Source of the DNA: Rhizobium indicum
Lineage (GTDB): Bacteria > Pseudomonadota > Alphaproteobacteria > Rhizobiales > Rhizobiaceae
DNA: 64,000 nt
Reading direction: 5' to 3'
Assembly: GCF_005862305.2 (NCBI RefSeq)
Contig: NZ_CP054021.1
Span: forward strand, 2,294,001 to 2,358,000
Position 1 is the first letter of the stretch. The number at the start of each line of letters is the position of its first letter. Positions 1-7,412 of the stretch are shown here, in pieces. The notes under the pieces are model-generated. The model saw only the letters and a program-made list of their open reading frames with translations. It was not told the DNA's origin and searched no databases. A program made the translations under genes and the position numbers.

Positions 1-1
1 A

Positions 2-55
2 GGAATGAGGGTGGAGAGATTGGCCGCGTATTTGCAAGCAGGCCAGCCTGCATGA
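2..55 (+). CDS. 3' end of an unidentified upstream gene (partial)
   Basis: An open frame enters from the left edge and ends with the residues GMRVERLAAYLQAGQPA and a TGA. The stop overlaps the ubiB start codon as ATGA, the usual sign of translational coupling. Only 17 codons are visible. In many rhizobia ubiE precedes ubiB, but this tail does not look like the usual UbiE C-terminus, so I do not name it. It could also be a chance open frame. Confidence 0.35.
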   Translation, partial: GMRVERLAAYLQAGQPA

Positions 56-1626
56 GTACTTTCGGCGCATATTTCCGCCTTTGGCGCGTCGGCTGGGTGC
101 TCGTGCGTGAGGGTGTCGTGTCCGCCCTTCCTTCCGAAGGGCTGCCGCCTCCGGTGGCGCTCGCCAAATCCTTCGTCACGATTTTCGAGCGAAGCAAGGC
201 GCGGCATCAGAAGCGCAGCGACCGGCTGGCCCAGGCTGTCGAGCGGCTCGGTCCCTCCTATGTGAAGATCGGCCAGTTCCTGGCGACGCGGCCGGATGTC
301 GTCGGCGTCGAATTCGCCAACGACCTGTCGCAGCTTCAGGACCGGATGGCCTTCTTTCCCTCGGCAGCCGCCAAGGCCAATATCGAAGGCTCGCTCGGAC
401 GGCCGATCGGCGAGCTCTATGCGAGCTTCGGCGATCCGATCGCCGCCGCCTCGATCGCGCAGGTGCATCCGGCCGAGGTCGATAGCGCCGAGGGCCGGAA
501 GAAGGTCGCCGTCAAGATCGTGCGGCCCGGCGTGCGCCAGCGCTTTGCCCATGACATCGAGGCAATGTATCTCGTTGCCCATATGCAGGAGCGTTTCCTG
601 CCGTCCAGCCGGCGGCTGCGGCCGGTCGAAGTGACGAAGACGCTCGAGCAGACGACCAAGGTGGAGATGGATCTCCGCCTGGAGGCGGCAGCCCTTTCCG
701 AGATCGCCGAAAATACCGAAAAGGACCCGGGTTTCCGCGTGCCGAAGGTCGACTGGGAGCGCACCGGGCGCGACGTCATCACCATGGAGTGGATCGACGG
801 CACGAGAATGTCCGATGTCGAGGGCCTGCGCGCGGCGGGCCACGATCTCAACCTGCTTGCCGATACGCTGATCCAGTCGTTCCTGCGCCACACGCTGCGC
901 GACGGCTTCTTCCATGCCGACATGCATCCGGGCAATCTCTTCGTCGATGCGGGCGGCATGATCGTCGCCGTCGACATGGGCATCGTCGGGAGGCTGGGCA
1001 AGAAGGAGCGGCGGTTCCTCGCCGAAATCCTTTATGGCTTCATCACCCGTGACTATATCCGCGTCGCCGAGGTGCATTTCGAGGCCGGCTATGTGCCCGG
1101 CCACCACAATGTCGAAAGCTTCGCCCAGGCGATCCGGGCGATCGGCGAGCCGATCCATGGACAGCCGGCCGAGACGATCTCGATGGGCAAGCTGCTGACG
1201 CTGCTGTTCGAAGTGACCGAACTCTTCGACATGGCGACGCGGCCGGAGCTGGTGATGCTGCAGAAGACCATGGTCGTGGTCGAAGGCGTGTCGCGCATGC
1301 TCAATCCACGCTTCAACATGTGGAAAGCCTCCGAGCCTGTCGTCGGCGACTGGATCCGTACCAATCTCGGGCCGAAGCGGATCGCCACCGATATCAAGGA
1401 CGGGCTGAAGGCGGCAGTGAAGCTCGCCGAAGCCGTGCCGGAAATCGCGGCAAAAACCGAAAAATTCCACCACCAGCTTCTGCATATGAGTGAGCACGGC
1501 TTACGTTTCGATGCTGAGACGGCGGAGGCGATCGGTAAGGCCGAAGCGCGGCACAACCGTTCGGCCAAGATTGCGCTGTGGGTCATCGCATTGACGCTTC
1601 TCTATATTGCCTGGATGCTGAGCTGA
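52..1626 (+). CDS. ubiB: UbiB, ubiquinone biosynthesis atypical kinase/ATPase
   Basis: Membrane-bound accessory factor of aerobic ubiquinone biosynthesis, of the ABC1/ADCK/UbiB atypical kinase family; it supports the ring-modifying steps rather than catalysing hydroxylation itself. Seen here: the family KxGQ motif (KIGQ, residues 72-75), the Ala-rich nucleotide loop ending in AQVH (about 131-139), a VAVK lysine (155), the catalytic-loop HADMHPGN (288-295), a DMG in place of DFG (308-310) and a hydrophobic C-terminal anchor (about 505-521). Length 524 aa is normal. The ATG overlaps the stop of the preceding frame. In many alphaproteobacteria ubiB lies directly before coaBC; here about 13 kb of other genes separates them. 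Confidence 0.95.
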   Translation: MSTFGAYFRLWRVGWVLVREGVVSALPSEGLPPPVALAKSFVTIFERSKARHQKRSDRLAQAVERLGPSYVKIGQFLATRPDVVGVEFANDLSQLQDRMAFFPSAAAKANIEGSLGRPIGELYASFGDPIAAASIAQVHPAEVDSAEGRKKVAVKIVRPGVRQRFAHDIEAMYLVAHMQERFLPSSRRLRPVEVTKTLEQTTKVEMDLRLEAAALSEIAENTEKDPGFRVPKVDWERTGRDVITMEWIDGTRMSDVEGLRAAGHDLNLLADTLIQSFLRHTLRDGFFHADMHPGNLFVDAGGMIVAVDMGIVGRLGKKERRFLAEILYGFITRDYIRVAEVHFEAGYVPGHHNVESFAQAIRAIGEPIHGQPAETISMGKLLTLLFEVTELFDMATRPELVMLQKTMVVVEGVSRMLNPRFNMWKASEPVVGDWIRTNLGPKRIATDIKDGLKAAVKLAEAVPEIAAKTEKFHHQLLHMSEHGLRFDAETAEAIGKAEARHNRSAKIALWVIALTLLYIAWMLS

Positions 1627-1658
1627 CCGCGTGCCAAAAACATGCGGTGTTCGGCATT

Positions 1659-1670
1659 TGGGATATCCCA
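1659..1670. promoter_or_regulatory. 12-bp perfect palindrome in the leader of the ergothioneine-type operon
   Basis: TGGGATATCCCA reads the same on both strands. It sits in the 89-bp gap between ubiB and the lyase gene, 45 bp before the lyase ATG. It could be an operator for a regulator encoded elsewhere, since no regulator gene lies in the operon. Function is inferred from position only. Confidence 0.4.
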
Positions 1671-1715
1671 TATGACGGAGGGCTCGCTTAGTCTCACTTT
1701 TAAGGAGATAGGCAC

Positions 1716-3302
1716 ATGAAGCACGAACGCCTTGGCATCGAACTTTCCGGACGACCGCTCGGTTTTGCCGAGATGGTGACGATTGGCGCGGGCAAGGCTG
1801 TGATTTCGGCTTCGGCGACAGGCATGGCCCGCATCGCGATCGCCCGCGAGGTCGTCGAGGATGCGATTGCCTCCGGCATGCCCGTCTACGGCTCGACGAC
1901 AGGCGTCGGCGCCATGAAAGATGTGGAGTGGTCGGCCGACGAACTCGACACCTTCAATCTCGGCCTGGTGCGCGCCCATCATTTCGGCACCGGCACACCC
2001 TTTTCCTGCAATATCGTGCGCAATGCCATGGCGATCCGCATCAACACGGCGCTGACCGGCCAGGTCGGCTGCACGCCGGAGCTGATCCAGGCCTATATCA
2101 GAATGCTCGAGGCCGATCTCATCCCGGTCGTGCGCCGCACCGGCTCGATCGGCTGTGCGGATATCGGCCTGATGGGACAGATCGGCGCGGTGCTGACCGG
2201 CGTCGGCGAAGCGATCTATCGCGGCAACCGGATGCAGGCGGCCGAGGCTTTCCAGGCGGCCGGGCTGGAACCGATGCGTATGGCGCCGCGCGACAGCCTC
2301 GCCTCGCTCAGCATCAATGCGGTGAGCTTTGCCTCGGCGGCGGAAACGACCCGCAACGCCGCGGCCTCGATCCGCGTCCTGCTGGCGACGGCGATGATGG
2401 CGGCCGGCGCGCTTGGCGCCTCCCGCGATCCCTGGAAGGCGGTCCGGCATGTCGGAACGGCGCGCGAAGCGCTGATCGGCGCCTGGCTCTGCAATGCCTC
2501 CGACGAATGGAACTGGCCTGTGGCCACGCATGTGCAGGATCCGCTCAGCCTGCGCATGATCGCCCAGGTGTTCGGCGCAGTGATCGAAAACCTCTTATCG
2601 ACCGGCCACAAGATCCTTGCCGCCACCGGGCGCTCGGACGACAATCCCGTCGTGGTCGAAGGCCGGGTGATGACGTCGGGGGGCTCGCTGCCGCTCGATG
2701 TGACGATCCTGCTCGAATCGGCAGCACTCTGCATGGCGCATGCGGCGCGCAACGCCTTCAACCGCTGCGTCATTCTCGGCAACGGCCAGCGGCGCGACCT
2801 GCCGGTTAATCTCGTGCCGCCGGGGCGGATCGCCACCGGTTTCGGGCCGATCATCAAACTTGCCGGCGAGATTTTCTCGCGCGTGCTGTCGATGTCCAAT
2901 CCCGTGTCGGCCCAGTCGCTGGTCGTCGCAGCCGGGCTGGAGGACGAGGCAGCCTTCCTGCCGCTCGTCATCGAACGCTTCGACCGGCAGATGCGGGCGC
3001 TGAAGCGCCTCGCAGCCCTCGAGGCGCTACTGTCTGCCCAGGCGATCGATATTCTCGGCGATGAACCGAAGGGTGTCGCCGCCATGCTCTACGCGGTCGT
3101 GCGCAAACATGCGGATTTCTATACGGTCGACCGGCCGCTTTCGGCTGAAGTGGAGGCGATCGAGGAGGAACTTGGTTCGGACGAATTCGTTACGAAGCTG
3201 ACCGAGCAGGTTCCGATCGCCTCCTTCGACGATTTCTTCGCCCTCGGCTCGCTGGAGCGCATCGAGGAACGGCTGACCCATCACGAGCCGGCAGCAGTCT
3301 GA
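1716..3302 (+). CDS. Ergothionase-type lyase (MIO-less histidine ammonia-lyase homologue)
   Basis: Aromatic amino acid lyase fold, 528 aa. Fold landmarks are present: the tyrosine loop VYGSTTGVG (Tyr58), and GSIG (143-146) leading into the site where HAL/PAL enzymes carry Ala-Ser-Gly, the triad that cyclises to the MIO electrophile. Here residues 147-149 read Cys-Ala-Asp, so MIO cannot form. Ergothionases are known HAL relatives that eliminate trimethylamine from ergothioneine to give thiourocanate without MIO, because trimethylamine is already a good leaving group. The downstream genes match the remaining steps of that pathway. A strong ribosome site (AAGGAG, 1702-1707) fixes the start. First gene of a tight operon. 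A lyase for another trimethylammonium or amino acid substrate is possible but less likely. Confidence 0.85.
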   Translation: MKHERLGIELSGRPLGFAEMVTIGAGKAVISASATGMARIAIAREVVEDAIASGMPVYGSTTGVGAMKDVEWSADELDTFNLGLVRAHHFGTGTPFSCNIVRNAMAIRINTALTGQVGCTPELIQAYIRMLEADLIPVVRRTGSIGCADIGLMGQIGAVLTGVGEAIYRGNRMQAAEAFQAAGLEPMRMAPRDSLASLSINAVSFASAAETTRNAAASIRVLLATAMMAAGALGASRDPWKAVRHVGTAREALIGAWLCNASDEWNWPVATHVQDPLSLRMIAQVFGAVIENLLSTGHKILAATGRSDDNPVVVEGRVMTSGGSLPLDVTILLESAALCMAHAARNAFNRCVILGNGQRRDLPVNLVPPGRIATGFGPIIKLAGEIFSRVLSMSNPVSAQSLVVAAGLEDEAAFLPLVIERFDRQMRALKRLAALEALLSAQAIDILGDEPKGVAAMLYAVVRKHADFYTVDRPLSAEVEAIEEELGSDEFVTKLTEQVPIASFDDFFALGSLERIEERLTHHEPAAV

Positions 3303-3325
3303 TTTCCAGTTACGGAGGAAGCAGC

Positions 3326-4705
3326 ATGGACTTCGATCTCGTTCTGCAGGGCACAGTGGTGCTGCCGGACCGCATTGTCGAAGAGGGCTATGTCGCCGTG
3401 CGCGACGGCAAAATCGCCGAGGTCGGCCTCGGCGTACCGCCGGCGGGCCGCGAACGGCATCTGCTCGGAAAAGCGCTGATCCTGCCCGGTGCGATCGACG
3501 CGCAGGTGCATTCGCTTTCCCAGAAAGACCAGGAGGATTTCATCTGGTCGACGCGCTCGGCGGCGGCCGGCGGGGTGACTGTCATTGTCGACATGCCCTA
3601 TGACGAAGGCAATCTCGTCTGCTCGGCAGCGGCGGTGAAGCGGAAGATCGGCCATGCCGGTCCGCAGGCGCGGGTCGATTTCGCGCTTTACGGCACCGTC
3701 GATCCGGAAGAAGGCCCGGCGCGCATCCGTGAAATGGTGGAGGCAGGCGTTGCGGCCTTCAAGTTTTCGACCTTCGGCACCGACCCCAAGCGCTTTCCGC
3801 GCATTCCGCCGGCCCTGCTCGACGCCTGCTTTGCGGCAATCGCGCCGACGGGACTGACGGTGGGCGTGCACAATGAAGACGACGAGGCGGTGCGCACTTA
3901 CATGGAACAGGTGAAGGCGAGCGGCATCACGGACTGGCGGGCGCACGGCCTGTCGCGGCCGCCGATCACCGAACTGCTGGCGATGCATACGATCTTCGAG
4001 ACCGGCGCCAATACCGGCTGCCCGGCGCATGTGGTGCACTGCTCGCTCGGGCGCGGCTACGATATCGCGCGCGCCTATCGCCGCGATGGCTTTGCGGCAA
4101 CGGTCGAATGCTGCATCCACTACCTGACGCTCGACGAGGAAAACGACGTGAAGCGCCTCGGCGGCAAGGCGAAGATCAATCCGCCTGTGCGGCCGCGCGC
4201 CGAGGTGGAGAGGCTCTGGCGGAAGGTGGCGGAGGGTGACGTCTGGCTGGTCTCGACCGATCACGTCAGCTGGTCGGAAAACCGCAAGACCAATCCCGAC
4301 ATGCTCGCCAACGCCTCGGGCGTTCCCGGCCTCGAGGTGATGGTGCCGCTTTTCGTCAAAGGTGCCGTGGAACGCGGCATTCCGCTGACATGGGCCGCCA
4401 GGCTGATGGCAGAGAACCCGGCGAAGCATTTCCGGCTCGACCATATCAAGGGCGCGCTGACCCCGGGCAAGGATGCCGATATCGTCGTGCTGGAGCCGCG
4501 CGACAGTGTCTATGATGCCGCAGCCAGCGGCAACAACGTCGTCGGCTGGAGCCCCTATAACGGCATCCGCCTGCCCTGGACCGTTTCCGCCACCTATCTC
4601 AGGGGCGAAAAGATCGCCGAGGGCGCGAAGGTGCTGGCCAAGCCCGGCAATGGGCGCTTCGTGCGACCGCTGCCGCGCCAGGTCATTGCGGGAGCTGAAG
4701 CATGA
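3326..4705 (+). CDS. Hydantoinase/dihydropyrimidinase-family hydrolase (hydantoin-5-propionate ring opening)
   Basis: Cyclic amidohydrolase, 459 aa, cytosolic. Binuclear metal ligands line up with D-hydantoinase: His62, carboxylated Lys146 (AAFKFS), His182 (GVHNED), His238 (HVVHCS) and Asp312 (STDH). The first ligand of the usual HxH is Gln60 (DAQVH); this DxQxH form also occurs in some dihydroorotase/allantoinase relatives. In the ergothioneine pathway the penultimate step is opening of the hydantoin ring to N-carbamoylglutamate, done by an enzyme related to uracil-catabolic hydrolases; this gene fits. It starts 23 bp after the lyase stop, behind GGAGGAAG, and its end overlaps the next start by 4 bp. 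Confidence 0.82.
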   Translation: MDFDLVLQGTVVLPDRIVEEGYVAVRDGKIAEVGLGVPPAGRERHLLGKALILPGAIDAQVHSLSQKDQEDFIWSTRSAAAGGVTVIVDMPYDEGNLVCSAAAVKRKIGHAGPQARVDFALYGTVDPEEGPARIREMVEAGVAAFKFSTFGTDPKRFPRIPPALLDACFAAIAPTGLTVGVHNEDDEAVRTYMEQVKASGITDWRAHGLSRPPITELLAMHTIFETGANTGCPAHVVHCSLGRGYDIARAYRRDGFAATVECCIHYLTLDEENDVKRLGGKAKINPPVRPRAEVERLWRKVAEGDVWLVSTDHVSWSENRKTNPDMLANASGVPGLEVMVPLFVKGAVERGIPLTWAARLMAENPAKHFRLDHIKGALTPGKDADIVVLEPRDSVYDAAASGNNVVGWSPYNGIRLPWTVSATYLRGEKIAEGAKVLAKPGNGRFVRPLPRQVIAGAEA

Positions 4706-5982
4706 GCCGCAATCTTCCCGTCAATGCCAGCCAGATCGCTGAAGATATCGAGACGCTGGCCGGGATCACCGAGCCGGGGCATCCCTGGACACGGCGGGCT
4801 TTCTCGCCGCTCTTTCTCGATGGCCGGGCCTATATCGAGGTACGGATGAAGGCGGCGGGGCTGGAAACGCGGATCGATGCCGCCGGCAATCTGATCGGAC
4901 GACGGACAGGCCGGAAACCGTGGCTCGGCACGATCATGGTCGGCTCGCATTCCGACACGGTGCCGGACGGCGGCCGCTTTGACGGCATTGCCGGGGTCAT
5001 CTCGGCGCTGGAGGTGGCGCGGGCGTTGCGCGACCAGGACATCGAGCTCGATCACGATCTCGAAATCGTCGATTTTCTTGCCGAAGAGGTCAGCATCTTC
5101 GGCGTGTCCTGTATCGGCAGCCGCGGCATGACCGGCCAACTGCCGGAGGCCTGGCTTTCGCGCGTCAGCGACGGGCGCGACCTGGCCGAGGGCATCGCTC
5201 AGGTCGGTGGCAGACCCGATGTGCTGATGCAGCAGAACAGGCCCGATATAGCAGGTTTTCTCGAGCTTCATATCGAACAAGGTCCGGTGCTCGAAGCCGA
5301 AAAGCAGGATATCGGCATCGTCACCGCGATATCAGGCATCACCCGCATCGAGATCACCGTCGAAGGGCGGGCCGACCATGCCGGCACGACGCCGATGGAC
5401 CGGCGGGCGGATGCGCTGGTGGCGGCGTCACAGCTGGTGCTCGACATCCGCAACGCCGCTGCAGAGCTTGCCAAAACACCGGGCCATTTTGCAGCAACGG
5501 TCGGCGAATTCCGCATCGAGCCTAATGCCGCCAATGTCGTGCCGTCAAAGGTGGTGCTGCTGATCGATGGACGCGCGGAAATCCGCGCCGACATGGAGGC
5601 ATTCTGCCGCTGGCTCGACGGCCATGTCGAAAAGCTGGCAGGGGCCTACAGCGTGACGATCAAGGCGCCGAACCGGATTTCCGACAATCTGCCGACGCCT
5701 GGCGATGCCGGGCTGCTGTCGACGTTGGAGGCTGCCTGCGAGCGGGTCGGCGCGAAGCACAGGCGAATGGCCTCCGGCGCGGGGCACGATACGGCCTGGA
5801 TCGCCAAGGTGGCACCGGCAGCGATGATCTTCGTGCCCTGCCGGGAAGGCCGCAGCCATTCGGCCGACGAGTGGGCTGACAATGACGATATCGCGCTCGG
5901 CGCCGCCGTGCTTTTCGAAGCGGTGCGCGAAATGGACAAGAGCTTGAATCAGGAGAAGGCGAATGGGACGCATACTGGTTGA
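4702..5982 (+). CDS. M20 N-carbamoyl-amino acid amidohydrolase (probably N-carbamoyl-L-glutamate)
   Basis: Zinc amidohydrolase of the allantoate / L-carbamoylase / beta-ureidopropionase group, 426 aa. Motifs: GSHSDTVPDGGRFDG with His83 and Asp94, the Glu pair 128-129, His190 (LELHIEQGP), dimerisation-domain His226 (DHAGTTPMDRR) and C-terminal His386 (GRSHSADE). In ergothioneine degradation the last step hydrolyses N-carbamoylglutamate to glutamate, CO2 and ammonia. By sequence alone allantoate amidohydrolase or hydantoin utilisation would also be possible; the neighbours decide. It overlaps the preceding gene by 4 bp and the following by 20 bp, so translation is probably coupled. Confidence 0.83.
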   Translation: MSRNLPVNASQIAEDIETLAGITEPGHPWTRRAFSPLFLDGRAYIEVRMKAAGLETRIDAAGNLIGRRTGRKPWLGTIMVGSHSDTVPDGGRFDGIAGVISALEVARALRDQDIELDHDLEIVDFLAEEVSIFGVSCIGSRGMTGQLPEAWLSRVSDGRDLAEGIAQVGGRPDVLMQQNRPDIAGFLELHIEQGPVLEAEKQDIGIVTAISGITRIEITVEGRADHAGTTPMDRRADALVAASQLVLDIRNAAAELAKTPGHFAATVGEFRIEPNAANVVPSKVVLLIDGRAEIRADMEAFCRWLDGHVEKLAGAYSVTIKAPNRISDNLPTPGDAGLLSTLEAACERVGAKHRRMASGAGHDTAWIAKVAPAAMIFVPCREGRSHSADEWADNDDIALGAAVLFEAVREMDKSLNQEKANGTHTG

Positions 5983-7060
5983 GAAGGACGTGGAAGCCGC
6001 CGTCAAAGGCGGCTCCGTCTATGCCGCCGGCGGCGGCGGCTGGGCCGATCACGGGCGGATGCTTGGGCTTGCCGCTGTCAATGTCGGCAAGCCGGAGCTG
6101 GTCTCGATCGACGAGCTGAAGGACGAGGAGTGGATCGCAACCGCGGCCGCGATCGGCGCACCGGCCTCCACAACCCCCTGGGAAATGCAGGGCATCGACT
6201 ATGTGAAGGCGGTGCAATTGCTGCAGGAGACGCTGGGCGAAAGGCTGTCCGGGCTGATCATCGGCCAGAACGGCAAGTCCTCGACGCTGAACGGCTGGCT
6301 GCCATCGGCGATCCTCGGCACCAAGGTGGTCGACGCCGTCGGCGATATCCGCGCACATCCGACGGGCGACATGGGCTCGATCGGCATGGCCGGATCGCCC
6401 GAGCCGATGATCCAGACCGCTGTCGGCGGCAATCGGGCCGAAAACCGTTATATCGAACTGGTGGTGAAGGGTGCGACGGCGAAGATCTCGCCGGTGCTGC
6501 GGGCTGCGGCCGACCAATCCGGCGGCTTCATCGCCAGCTGCCGCAATCCGCTCCGAGCCTCCTATGTCCGCACCCATGCGGCGCTCGGCGGCATCTCGAT
6601 GGCGCTTGCGCTCGGCGAAGCGATCATCGCGGCGGAGAAGCGCGGCGGATCTGCCGTCATCGACGCGATCTGCAAGACGACGGGTGGCCATATCCTTGCC
6701 GAAGGCGTCATCACCCGCAAGGACGTCGTCTACACCAAGGAAGCCTTCGACATCGGCACGATCATCGTCGGCTCGGGCGGAACATCGGTGACGCTGCATG
6801 TGATGAACGAATATATGGCGGTGGACGACGCGGGTGGCGGGCGGCTAGCGACTTTCCCCGCCGTCATCACCACGCTTTCACCGGAGGGCGAGCCGCTTAG
6901 CGTCGGCCAGCTACAGGAGGGCATGCATGTCTTCATCCTGCATGTGCCGATGGAGATCATTCCGCTGTCGGCAAGCGTGCTCGATCCGACCGTCTATCCC
7001 GTCGTCGAAAAGGCGATGGGGATCGAGATCGCACGTTATGCACTGGCGACGAAGGCCTGA
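5963..7060 (+). CDS. DUF917 protein, probable thiohydantoin desulfurase
   Basis: 365 aa, no signal peptide, Gly-rich N-terminus (AAGGGGWADHG, about residues 21-31) typical of DUF917 proteins, which are often found beside hydantoinases. In the reconstituted bacterial ergothioneine pathway a previously unknown enzyme type removes sulfur from the thiohydantoin-propionate intermediate and links the histidine-like half to the uracil-like half. This gene lies between the carbamoylase and the urocanase homologue and is the best candidate. AGGAG upstream of 5963 supports the start inside the preceding gene. The exact substrate is inferred from context. Confidence 0.75.
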   Translation: MGRILVEKDVEAAVKGGSVYAAGGGGWADHGRMLGLAAVNVGKPELVSIDELKDEEWIATAAAIGAPASTTPWEMQGIDYVKAVQLLQETLGERLSGLIIGQNGKSSTLNGWLPSAILGTKVVDAVGDIRAHPTGDMGSIGMAGSPEPMIQTAVGGNRAENRYIELVVKGATAKISPVLRAAADQSGGFIASCRNPLRASYVRTHAALGGISMALALGEAIIAAEKRGGSAVIDAICKTTGGHILAEGVITRKDVVYTKEAFDIGTIIVGSGGTSVTLHVMNEYMAVDDAGGGRLATFPAVITTLSPEGEPLSVGQLQEGMHVFILHVPMEIIPLSASVLDPTVYPVVEKAMGIEIARYALATKA

Positions 7061-7064
7061 GCCC

Positions 7065-7394
7065 GTGGCGCGCGATCCCGGCCTCGAAGAACTGATGCGT
7101 GAGGAACTCGGCGATCGGCCGGGCCTTGCCGAAAAATCCATGTTCGGCGGCTGGGCCTTCATGCTGAATGGCAATCTTCTCTGCTGCGCGCGCCATGACG
7201 GCATGCTGATCCGCCTCGGCAAGGGCGATGACGGCTGGGCGCTGGCTCTGCCGGGCGTGATCCAGATGCTGTCGGGCGAGCGGGTGATGCATGGCTGGGT
7301 GCGCGGCAATGCCGAAGTTTACGGCGACGATGCTCTGAGACGGCGTCTGCTCGATGCAGCACTTGCCTATGTGGAATCGCTGCCGAGCAAATAG
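7065..7394 (+). CDS. TfoX N-terminal domain protein in the ergothioneine-type operon
   Basis: 109 aa from a GTG at 7065, 4 bp after the DUF917 stop; the open frame continues upstream but that part overlaps DUF917 and is not plausible protein. Core motif KSMFGGWAFMLNGNLLCC (about residues 24-41) is typical of TfoX-N domains, alpha/beta proteins known mainly from the competence regulator TfoX but common as stand-alone proteins of unknown role. The C-terminal TfoX domain is absent. Its place between two enzyme genes, with short spacing, suggests a function in the same pathway (accessory, sulfur handling or regulatory). I do not assign one. Confidence 0.7.
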   Translation: MARDPGLEELMREELGDRPGLAEKSMFGGWAFMLNGNLLCCARHDGMLIRLGKGDDGWALALPGVIQMLSGERVMHGWVRGNAEVYGDDALRRRLLDAALAYVESLPSK

Positions 7395-7412
7395 AAAAAC
7401 GAGGAACCCACG

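Noticed and set aside
3281..4444. 387-codon minus-strand open frame
   Set aside because: Antisense to the hydantoinase gene with all its metal ligands; the translation shows no protein-like pattern.
4702..5982. Allantoate amidohydrolase (purine breakdown)
   Set aside because: Motifs would allow it, but no other ureide or purine genes are near and the neighbours fit N-carbamoylglutamate better.
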